Assembly: GCA_002293065.1 (NCBI GenBank)
Contig: DBCN01000118.1
Location: 50,783-97,898, forward strand
Direction: 5' to 3'
Length of the DNA: 47,116 nucleotides
From: Opitutia bacterium UBA957
Lineage (GTDB): Bacteria > Verrucomicrobiota > Verrucomicrobiia > Opitutales > UBA953
Position 1 is the first letter of the stretch. The number at the start of each line of letters is the position of its first letter. The notes under the pieces are model-generated. The model was not told the DNA's origin, ran no database searches, and worked only from the letters and a program-made list of their open reading frames with translations. The position numbers and the translations under genes were made by a program. This document shows, one piece after another, positions 41,199-47,116 of this stretch.

Positions 41199-42389
41199 AT
41201 GTCGAATCCCGCTCTCTCCTCCTGGGCCCGTAACGTAGCCCCTTCCCCGACCCTCGCCGTCGATGCCAAGGCCAAGGCCCTCAAGGCCGCCGGCAAGGAC
41301 GTCGTCGGTTTCGGCGTCGGTGAGCCCGACTTCGATACCCCGCAATTCGTCAAGGACGCCTGCGCCAAGGCCCTAGCCGAGGGTCAGACGAAGTATGCCC
41401 CCACGCCGGGCATTCCCGCCCTCCGTAAGGCCATCGCCGAGGACTACACGCGCCGCGGCTTCACCGGTATCGCCGACGCCAACGTCGTTGTTTCCCCAGG
41501 CGGCAAGATGTCCTGCTACCTCGCCATCCTCGCCACGATCAGCGCGGGTGACGAAGTCATCATTCCGGCCCCCTATTGGGTGAGCTACCCTGAGATGGTG
41601 AAGCTCGCCGGCGGTACGCCCGTCGTCGTCAACGCCGAAGACGTCACCGGCTTCAAGATCACCCCGGCCCAGCTGACCGCCGCGCTCACCCCGAAGACGC
41701 GCATGGTCATCATCAACAGCCCGTCGAACCCGACGGGCGCCGTCTATACCCGCGCCGAGCTCGAAGCCCTCGTGGCCATCTGCGTGAAGGCCAACGTCTG
41801 GATCATGTCCGACGAGATCTACGAGAACCTCGTTTATGACGGCCAGACCACCTGCAGCCCGGCGACCTTCTCGCCCGAGGCCGCCCGCCTCACCATCACC
41901 GTCTCCGGCTACGCCAAGAGCTACTCCATGACCGGCTGGCGCCTCGGCACCTTGGTTGCCTCCGACAAGCCCCTCGCCGCCGCCGTGGCCGACCTCCAGA
42001 GCCAAATCTCGTCCAACGCCACGACCTTCGCGCAGTTCGGCGCCCTCGCGGTGCACCAGCACCCCGACAAGGCCAAGGCCTCCCTCGCCGAGATGGGCGC
42101 CGTCTTCGACAAGCGCCGCCTCAACCTGCTCGCCGGCCTCAACGCCATCCCCGGCCTGACCTGCTACCGCTCGCAGGGCGCCTTCTACCTCTTCCCGAAC
42201 ATCAAGTCGTTCGGCCTGACCTCCGCCCAGTTCGCCGACCGTCTCCTCGAGGAAGAACTCATGGCTGTGGTCCCGGGTTCCGCGTTCGGCTCCGAAGGCT
42301 ACATCCGCCTCAGCTACGCGACCTCCGACCAGGTGATCGCCCAGGGCCTCGAGCGCCTCGCCCGCTTCTGCGCGAAACTTAAGAAGTAA
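41199..42389 (+). CDS. aspC: Aspartate aminotransferase-type PLP enzyme (class I, subgroup Ib)
   Basis: Transfers amino groups between aspartate and 2-oxoglutarate, or related pairs. Fold type I features: GVGEPDFDTPQFVKDA at the N-terminus, VVSPGGKMSCYLAI (cofactor phosphate loop), NSPSNPTGAVY, MSDEIYENLVYDG, and SGYAKSYSMTGWRLG with Lys240 as the PLP-binding residue. YIRLSYATS near the end supplies the substrate-carboxylate Arg. 396 residues, typical of the Thermus/Bacillus-type AspAT. Prephenate or glutamine transaminase activities occur in the same subgroup, so substrate range is open. A strong terminator follows. Confidence 0.93.
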   Translation: MSNPALSSWARNVAPSPTLAVDAKAKALKAAGKDVVGFGVGEPDFDTPQFVKDACAKALAEGQTKYAPTPGIPALRKAIAEDYTRRGFTGIADANVVVSPGGKMSCYLAILATISAGDEVIIPAPYWVSYPEMVKLAGGTPVVVNAEDVTGFKITPAQLTAALTPKTRMVIINSPSNPTGAVYTRAELEALVAICVKANVWIMSDEIYENLVYDGQTTCSPATFSPEAARLTITVSGYAKSYSMTGWRLGTLVASDKPLAAAVADLQSQISSNATTFAQFGALAVHQHPDKAKASLAEMGAVFDKRRLNLLAGLNAIPGLTCYRSQGAFYLFPNIKSFGLTSAQFADRLLEEELMAVVPGSAFGSEGYIRLSYATSDQVIAQGLERLARFCAKLKK

Positions 42390-42415
42390 GCACCGTAGGC
42401 AATCGCCTCTAAGTT

Positions 42416-42445
42416 AAAGGACGTCACTCAGTGACGTCCTTTTTT
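42416..42445 (+). terminator. Rho-independent terminator of the aminotransferase gene
   Basis: AAAGGACGTCAC (42416-42427) pairs perfectly with GTGACGTCCTTT (42431-42442) around TCA, followed by more T to 42445. It lies 27 bases after the aminotransferase stop. Confidence 0.93.
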
Positions 42446-42459
42446 GTGCCTGTATCGAA

Positions 42460-42529
42460 GTAGGGGCACGACCGCGTCGTGCCCTAGTCGCATTCATGAT
42501 TCTAGGGCAGCACGCGGTGCTGCCCCTAC
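42460..42529. repeat. Pair of inverted GTAG-headed REP elements (BIME-like)
   Basis: Copy 1, 42460-42487, reads GTAG then a hairpin GGGCACGAC-CGC-GTCGTGCCC ending CTAG. Copy 2, 42502-42529, is the same kind of unit in reverse, with hairpin GGGCAGCAC-GCG-GTGCTGCCC ending in CTAC, which is GTAG on the other strand. Both are 28 bases with a 14-base linker. A GTAG head plus an imperfect GC hairpin in head-to-head pairs is the substrate form of REP-associated tyrosine transposases (RAYTs). No transposase gene is in this window. Confidence 0.85.
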
Positions 42530-42535
42530 CTTAAG

Positions 42536-43144
42536 TCAGGCTGGCTCAACGAGCACGCATTCCATCCCGGCGGCGTCGGCGGCTTCCTTACCACGCGGGC
42601 TGTCCTCGAGGACGACGCAGTCGGCCGGGTCCACGCCGATGCGGGCAGCGGCGGCGAGGAAGAGGTCCGGGTGCGGCTTGGAACGCGCGGCGTCTTCCGC
42701 CGTGATGATGGCGTCGAAGAGGTGCGCGATGTCGATCCGGTTGAGGGTCGTGTGCACGTGCGCCTTGCGACCGGCGGACGCGACGGCGGTCTTGTGGCCG
42801 AGCCCGCGGACGTGGTGCACGATGTTCACGACCTCGGGGCGGGCCGTGACGTCCTTCTCGAGGTGTTCCTCGAGGAAGGCATGCCCGTCGGCGAGGAGCA
42901 ATTCGACGTCCAGGTCGAAGCCGTAATCAGCCTTCAGGCGTTTGCAGGTATCGACCGCCGACATGCCGCCCATCGAACAGAAGAGGGGCCAAGGGAAGTC
43001 GAACGGACGCCCCAGCTGCTTGCTGATTATATGCGTCCAGCTGCGATGGTGGATCCACATCGATGCCGCGAGGGTGCCATCACAGTCAAAGATCCAGCCC
43101 CGGCGCGAGAGCAGGGCGGGGTCAAACGGATGCATCCGGGACAT
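42536..43144 (-). CDS. HAD-superfamily phosphatase, beta-phosphoglucomutase-like
   Basis: Subfamily IA HAD hydrolase of about 202 residues. Motif I WIFDCDGTLAASM, helical cap with MGGMSAVDTCKRL, motif II AVASAGRKAHV, motif III around RSKPHPDLFL, and motif IV VLEDSPRGKEAADAAGM. The VLEDSPRG form is that of YqaB/beta-phosphoglucomutase-like sugar-phosphate phosphatases. I chose the ATG at 43144, four bases after the ffh stop; another ATG at 43135 is possible. It is downstream of ffh on the same strand, and the REP pair lies just past its 3' end. The substrate is unknown. Confidence 0.88.
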   Translation of the reverse strand: MSRMHPFDPALLSRRGWIFDCDGTLAASMWIHHRSWTHIISKQLGRPFDFPWPLFCSMGGMSAVDTCKRLKADYGFDLDVELLLADGHAFLEEHLEKDVTARPEVVNIVHHVRGLGHKTAVASAGRKAHVHTTLNRIDIAHLFDAIITAEDAARSKPHPDLFLAAAARIGVDPADCVVLEDSPRGKEAADAAGMECVLVEPA

Positions 43145-43148
43145 CGGC

Positions 43149-44525
43149 TTAGCGGAAGCCTCCACCGGGGAAACCGCCGCCCGGGAAGCCCCCGCGGCCG
43201 CCGCCCATCTGGCCCATGCGACGCATGAGTTCCTTGCCCTTACCGCCCTTCATCATGCGCATCATCTCACGCATCTGCGTGAACTGCTTGATGAGCGCGT
43301 TGATGTCGCTGACTTGGGTGCCGGAACCTTTGGCGATGCGCGCGCGGCGCGAGGCGTTGAGGATATCGGGCTTGCGGCGTTCTTTGAGCGTCATCGAAAG
43401 GATGATGGCCTCGGTCTTGCCGAGCATCTTCTCCTCGCGGGCCCCGACCTGCACGTTGCCCATGCCCGGCATCATCTTCATGATATCGCCGAGCGGCCCC
43501 ATCTTCTTCATCTGCGCCATCTGCGCGAGGAAGTCCTCGAGGTCGAAGTCGGCCTTCTTCATCTTCTCGGCCAGACGTTCGGCTTCCTTGTGGTCGACGA
43601 CCTCCTGGGCCTTTTCGACGAGGGAGACGACGTCGCCCATGCCCAAGATGCGCTGGGCCATGCGCTCCGGGTGGAAGGTATCGAAGTCGCCGGACTTTTC
43701 GCCGGTGCCCATGTAGCGGATCGGGACGCCGGTGACGGTCTTCATCGACAGGGCCGCGCCACCGCGGGCATCGCCGTCAAGCTTGGTCAGAATGATGCCG
43801 GTAAGCGGCGTGGATTCGTGGAACTTGGCGGCCACGTCGACGGCCTGTTGGCCGAGGGCGGCGTCAGCGACGAGGAAGACTTCGTGCGGCTGGAAGGACT
43901 CGCGCACGCGGCGGACTTCGTCCATCAACTCGCCGTCGATCTGCAGGCGGCCGGCGGTATCGACGATGACAACGTCGGAGCCCGCGGCTTCGGCGTCCTT
44001 GACGAGGCGGCCCACCATGGCGGCGACGTCGGTGGCGGCGCGGTCGGCGCGGAAATCAAAGCCTTCTTGTTTTGCAAGGGTCTCGAGCTGGTCGATGGCG
44101 GCGGGACGACGTAAGTCGGCGGCGACGAGGGAGGGCTTGCGCACGCCTTCCTTCTTCACGAGGTGCTTGGCGAGCTTGGCGGCGCTGGTGGTCTTGCCCG
44201 AGCCTTGGAGGCCGACGAGCAGGACGCGCAGGGGGCGGGCCGGGGCGAGGGGACGAGCGCCTTCGCCGAGGAGCTTGGTGAGTTCGTCGGAGACGACCTT
44301 GACGGCCATCTGGCCAGGGTTCACGGATTCGACGACCGCGGTCCCGAGGCAGGCGACTTTGACGCGCTCCGTGAAATCCTTGGCGACCTTGAAATTGACG
44401 TCGGCCGTCATCAACGCCGAACGGACCTCGCTCAGCGCCGGGGCGATGTTCTCCTCGGTGAGTTTGGACAGCCCGCGGAGGTCACGGAGGGCCTTGGTGA
44501 GTTTCTCGGTAAGGTTGGCGAACAC
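43149..44525 (-). CDS. ffh: Signal recognition particle protein Ffh (SRP54)
   Basis: GTPase of the signal recognition particle, delivering nascent membrane and secreted proteins to FtsY and SecYEG. N domain LTEKLTKALRDLRGLSKLTE. The G domain has GLQGSGKTTSAAKLAKHL near residue 103, AADLRRPAAIDQL, DTAGRLQIDGELMDE, TKLDGDARGGAAL and GTGEKSGDFDTFHPERM. The M domain is Met-rich (MKKMGPLGDIMKMMPGMGN) and holds the RNA-binding motif SGTQVSDINALIKQF. The C-terminus ends in a Gly/Phe/Pro repeat (GGGFPGGGF). The start is a GTG at 44525, matching the family N-terminus; the open frame to 44624 is not conserved. About 458 residues, normal. Confidence 0.97.
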   Translation of the reverse strand: MFANLTEKLTKALRDLRGLSKLTEENIAPALSEVRSALMTADVNFKVAKDFTERVKVACLGTAVVESVNPGQMAVKVVSDELTKLLGEGARPLAPARPLRVLLVGLQGSGKTTSAAKLAKHLVKKEGVRKPSLVAADLRRPAAIDQLETLAKQEGFDFRADRAATDVAAMVGRLVKDAEAAGSDVVIVDTAGRLQIDGELMDEVRRVRESFQPHEVFLVADAALGQQAVDVAAKFHESTPLTGIILTKLDGDARGGAALSMKTVTGVPIRYMGTGEKSGDFDTFHPERMAQRILGMGDVVSLVEKAQEVVDHKEAERLAEKMKKADFDLEDFLAQMAQMKKMGPLGDIMKMMPGMGNVQVGAREEKMLGKTEAIILSMTLKERRKPDILNASRRARIAKGSGTQVSDINALIKQFTQMREMMRMMKGGKGKELMRRMGQMGGGRGGFPGGGFPGGGFR

Positions 44526-44609
44526 GGGAAGGGGAGGAGAAGGGAATCGCCTCGGAAAGGCAAGCGGTCGCGCAGGCGGCTGGCGTGCTGGGCGAGGGCC
44601 CGCGGCCAA

Positions 44610-44649
44610 CGAAAAGTGGGCCAAGGCCTAAGCCCTTGCCCCCTTTTCG
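44610..44649 (-). terminator. Imperfect terminator-like hairpin between DUF1080 gene and ffh
   Basis: CGAAAAG-T-GGG-C-CAAGG and CCTTG-CCC-C-CTTTTCG form a long stem with one mismatch and one bulge around a seven-base loop. On the minus strand it follows the DUF1080 gene stop by 21 bases and ends in a TTTT-containing arm, so it probably terminates that gene before ffh. The rest of the 145-base gap holds nothing I can identify. Confidence 0.6.
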
Positions 44650-44670
44650 GCGGTCGCGCGATCCGACGGC

Positions 44671-45324
44671 TTATTCCAGTTCCTTGACCGTCAGGTTCTT
44701 GATCCAGCAGGGGTCGCCGTGCTCGGTGAGCATGAGCTTGCCCTTGCCCGGAGCGAACCCGACCTTCTTGGCGAACTTGCTCTTGGCGAAGGCGGCCTTC
44801 CATGCCTCGGATTTCGTGTCGACCGCGGCGCAGAGCTTGCCGTTGAGGAAGTGTTCGATCTTGCCGTCCTTGACGACGACGCGGCTATGGTTCCATTCGC
44901 CGATCGGCTTGAGGACCTTGTCCTTGGCGGCATCGATGAGGTCGTAGACGCTCCCCGAGTTGTGCGAGCCGCCGCGCTTGCCATCGGGGTGCTTGTCGTC
45001 GTCGATCATCTGGTACTCGACGCCCAGCCATTCGCCCTTGCCCTTGGCGTCCTTGATGTTGGCGACCCAATACTTGATGCCGTTGTTGCCGGCGTCCGCG
45101 AGCTTCCAGTTCCACTCCATCTCGAAGCTGGCGTATTCCTTCTTGGAGATGAGCATGCCCGAGCCCTTGGTCGGGGTGAGGCGGATGACGCCCCCTTCTT
45201 CGGTCGTCCAGCCGGCGCCCGGCTTGCCGCCGTTGGCATCGGTGAAGTCTTCGAGGGTCAGCTTGACGGGCTCAGCGGCGTAGGCGGTGCCGGCAGCGAG
45301 GAGGGCGAGCAGGAGGGTCTTCAT
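44671..45324 (-). CDS. Secreted DUF1080 (3-keto-disaccharide hydrolase-like) protein
   Basis: 217 residues, signal peptide MKTLLLALLAAGTAYA, then one DUF1080 beta-jelly-roll domain. Signatures: LISKKEYASFEMEWNWKLAD, NNGIKYWV, LGVEYQMIDDDKHPDGKRGG, WNHSRVVVKDGKIEHFLNGK, and the closing stretch LTEHGDPCWIKNLTVKEL. DUF1080 proteins are abundant in Planctomycetes, Verrucomicrobiota and Bacteroidota. Some hydrolyse 3-keto-glycosides in an oxidation-first route for disaccharide breakdown, and others are glucanase-like binders. No oxidoreductase or sugar-isomerase partner is adjacent. The ATG at 45324 gives a clean signal peptide; a start at 45339 is also open. Confidence 0.92.
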   Translation of the reverse strand: MKTLLLALLAAGTAYAAEPVKLTLEDFTDANGGKPGAGWTTEEGGVIRLTPTKGSGMLISKKEYASFEMEWNWKLADAGNNGIKYWVANIKDAKGKGEWLGVEYQMIDDDKHPDGKRGGSHNSGSVYDLIDAAKDKVLKPIGEWNHSRVVVKDGKIEHFLNGKLCAAVDTKSEAWKAAFAKSKFAKKVGFAPGKGKLMLTEHGDPCWIKNLTVKELE

Positions 45325-45387
45325 GGGTAATACCCTCACCCTTGGGGGAAACCCCGACCTAGGAAAGTCTCTTTTGTCTCGGAAGGG

Positions 45388-46179
45388 TTAGCCGAGCTTG
45401 ACCCGTAAGCCGTCGTAGCAAAGCCCGACCTTGGGGTATTCCTTGGCCAACGACTCCGTGTAGGTGGCGTAGTCGATCTGGTAGGTCATGTGCGTGATAT
45501 AGGCCTGCTTGGCCCGAATCTCGCCGGCGACCTCGCAGGCTTTGCCGATGGTCATGTGCGTGGGGTGAAAGTTCGGGCGGAGGCCGTCCAGGATCGCCAA
45601 ATCACAGTCGAGCGCGAGGTTCACCGCCGGCGTGGGGACGGTCTTGCAGTCGGTGTAGTAGACGAACTTCGTCCCCGTGGAGGGTTCCTCGAAGATCAGA
45701 CCCAAGGTGGGCTCGGAACCGTGGGGCAGGAGGATCGAACGGACGACCCCGCCGCCCGGGAGCATGAGTTCCTCCGGCATGCGGTGCAGGTCGAGCGCGA
45801 TGTAGCCGGGCGAGGCGGCCTCACCGATGGCGTAGGGGTAGATGGTCTCGACGCGCTTGAGTCCCTGTTCGGTGCTGTAGACCGGGATGGCGGCCCCGCC
45901 GTTGTTGGTGCAATACTGTCGGAGGTCGTCCATGCCGAGGACGTGATCCGCGTGGCCGTGCGTGAGGATGAAGCTGTCGACCGCCGGGATCTTGTTCTGC
46001 AGGCACTGCAGGCGAAACTCCGGGGCGGCGTCGACCTGCACGTGGTGGCCTTCGATGACCACGTGGATGCTCGTGCGTGAGCGCCAGTTCTTCGGGTTCG
46101 CCTGGTCCAAGCCAGCATTGTCATGCGCGACCAAGGGGACCCCTTGGGAAGTGCCGCAGCCCATGACGATGATTTCCAT
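45388..46179 (-). CDS. Metallo-beta-lactamase-fold hydrolase, PhnP-like
   Basis: 263-residue metal-dependent hydrolase. The opening MGCGTSQGVPLV is typical of the PhnP/RNase Z-like branch. THGHADHVLGMDDLR (residues 73-87) is the HxHxDH metal motif, and later ligands appear in LPHGSEP, YYTDCK and the His of THMTYQ. PhnP cleaves the cyclic phosphate of 5-phosphoribosyl 1,2-cyclic phosphate in phosphonate breakdown; no other phn genes are nearby, so general cyclic-phosphodiesterase activity is the safer call. An insertion around residues 20-30 (NAGLDQANPKNWRSRT) matches PhnP-like proteins, which carry a small lid. It lies between a DUF1080 gene and an esterase gene, all on the minus strand. Confidence 0.88.
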   Translation of the reverse strand: MEIIVMGCGTSQGVPLVAHDNAGLDQANPKNWRSRTSIHVVIEGHHVQVDAAPEFRLQCLQNKIPAVDSFILTHGHADHVLGMDDLRQYCTNNGGAAIPVYSTEQGLKRVETIYPYAIGEAASPGYIALDLHRMPEELMLPGGGVVRSILLPHGSEPTLGLIFEEPSTGTKFVYYTDCKTVPTPAVNLALDCDLAILDGLRPNFHPTHMTIGKACEVAGEIRAKQAYITHMTYQIDYATYTESLAKEYPKVGLCYDGLRVKLG

Positions 46180-46301
46180 CCCTGCACCTAGAACGTTAAA
46201 TGCGGTAAAAGCAAAGCAGATAGGTCGACGGGATGCTTGGCTTGGTCGGTGGGGTCAGGCCCGTCCAGCGGGCTGCAGCGCGGAAGCCCCCGCGGTCGCC
46301 T

Positions 46302-47116
46302 TCACTTCGCCGATTCGGGGATGAATTTCCGGGCGCGCAGCCATTCCAGCGACTGCTTCTGCCAGGCCTCCCAAGAGGGGCCCTTGTAGCCGTTCAGTCC
46401 ATGGCCGCCGTTCGGGAGTTCGAGGAGTTTGGACGGCACGCCCTTGGCTTGGCAGGCTTGATGGAACAGGCGGCTATTCTCGATCGGTACCGCCTTGTCA
46501 TCGAGCGCATGCGCCAAGAACGTCGGCGGGGTATCCTTGGTCACTTGTTTTTCGTTCGAGTAGAAGTTCGCGAGCTCCTCCGAGGGCGTCGCGCCGAGCA
46601 GGTTCTTTTTGGAGCCACCATGCGTACCGATGCTCATCGTGATGACCGGGTAGATGAGGATCGCGAAGTCCGGACGGTTCTCCGGGGTGAAATGCGTCGC
46701 GGCGGTGGCGGCCAAGTGCCCCCCGGCGGAAAAGCCGATGATGCCGACCTTCTGCGGGTCGATCTTCCATTCAGCGGCCCGGGCCCGCGTCAAGGTCAGC
46801 GCCTTTTGGGCGTCCAGCAGCGGCACCTGGGCGCGGCCGGCGGGGAGACGGTATTCGAGGACGATGCCGGCGATGCCATGGGCGTTGAGCCACTTGGCGA
46901 TGCCGTGACCTTCGCCGCCGACGACCAGTCCGCCATAGCCACCGCCCGGACAGATCACGATAGCCGCACCATTGGGCTTGGCGGGCAGGTGGACCGTGTA
47001 GCTGGCTTTGGTGGGCAGAGGTGCCTCGCCCGCCTTTAATCCCGGCGCGACGCCTTCCCAGAGCGGCTGCTTGGGCGGCAAGGCGTCCGCGGCATAGGCG
47101 GCGACGGCAAAGAACA
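46302..47116 (-). CDS. Secreted alpha/beta hydrolase (acetyl-xylan-esterase/BD-FAE-like), N-terminus outside window
   Basis: Serine esterase of the alpha/beta-hydrolase fold. The frame stays open to the window edge, where it reads FFAVAAYAADALPPKQP, the end of a signal peptide, so the true start lies beyond 47116; the TTG at 47081 is not needed. Oxyanion region VICPGGGYGGLV, nucleophile Ser in GIIGFSAGGHLAA, acid Asp in AHALDDKAVP, and His in LPNGGHGLNGYKG complete the triad. Such enzymes de-esterify plant polysaccharides (xylan acetyl or feruloyl groups). With the DUF1080 and SGNH proteins this hints at plant-polymer use. It is separated from the PhnP-like gene by 122 non-coding bases with no clear signal. 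Confidence 0.88.
   Translation of the reverse strand, partial: FFAVAAYAADALPPKQPLWEGVAPGLKAGEAPLPTKASYTVHLPAKPNGAAIVICPGGGYGGLVVGGEGHGIAKWLNAHGIAGIVLEYRLPAGRAQVPLLDAQKALTLTRARAAEWKIDPQKVGIIGFSAGGHLAATAATHFTPENRPDFAILIYPVITMSIGTHGGSKKNLLGATPSEELANFYSNEKQVTKDTPPTFLAHALDDKAVPIENSRLFHQACQAKGVPSKLLELPNGGHGLNGYKGPSWEAWQKQSLEWLRARKFIPESAK

Overview
The window is 47 kb of GC-rich chromosomal DNA, densely coded on both strands. No gap between genes exceeds about 150 bases. I see no insertion sequence, prophage, integrase, CRISPR array or rRNA. The gene set suggests a Gram-negative of the Verrucomicrobiota (an Opitutales-like lineage). The basis is a TonB-dependent receptor, two ExbBD/TolQR-type motors, a DUF1080 protein, PstC and PstA with large extracytoplasmic extensions, an eIF1/SUI1-like protein and high GC. 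That placement is inference; nothing in the window proves it.

Layout. 1-8.0 kb: start of a type IV pilin-like gene, dimeric dUTPase, a long U32-family protein, RecD2 helicase, a HAD phosphatase, a membrane protein, SurE and a McsA-like zinc/UVR protein. 8.1-10.2 kb: a TolQ/TolR/TonB-like proton-driven trio. 10.2-13.6 kb: a RidA-like protein, a secreted protein, an OppA-type lipoprotein and an exported cupin. 13.65-19.75 kb, all minus strand: DUF485/ActP symporter pair, sterol-desaturase-like hydroxylase, small membrane protein, hemC, hemD, trpF, then a PII gene with its own near-perfect sigma-54 promoter. 19.8-24.05 kb: five tightly coupled genes (ZnuD-like TonB receptor, TonB with a His/Asp cluster, ExbB, ExbD, coiled-coil membrane protein) behind a 21-bp palindrome resembling a Fur/Zur-family operator. 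24.2-26.5 kb: a small anchored protein, then tRNA-Val(UAC)-ilvN-ilvC in one direction behind one visible promoter. 26.6-29.1 kb: small protein, SUI1 factor, CCA-adding enzyme, GAF protein. 29.2-33.9 kb: FecR-domain protein, UvrA-family ATPase, SGNH hydrolase. 33.9-40.6 kb: a complete pstS-pstC-pstA-pstB-phoU operon behind a Pho box, with strong hairpins between pstS and pstC. 40.65-47.1 kb: holin-4-like membrane protein, aspartate aminotransferase, a pair of inverted GTAG-headed REP elements, HAD phosphatase, ffh, DUF1080 protein, PhnP-like metallo-hydrolase and a truncated esterase.

How it fits together. Most of the window is housekeeping: tRNA maturation, DNA repair, heme, branched-chain amino acids, phosphate uptake and protein targeting. 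The accessory interest is regulatory. Four nutrient signals can be read from DNA sites: sigma-54/nitrogen at PII, Pho box at pst, a metal-type operator at the TonB cluster, and a valine tRNA sharing a leader with valine biosynthesis. Ribosome-binding sequences are weak or absent before most starts I checked, so several starts rest on overlaps, conserved N-termini or promoter positions. No frankly new defence or mobile system was found. The most novel-looking units are the five-gene TonB cluster and the tRNA-Val-ilvNC unit.
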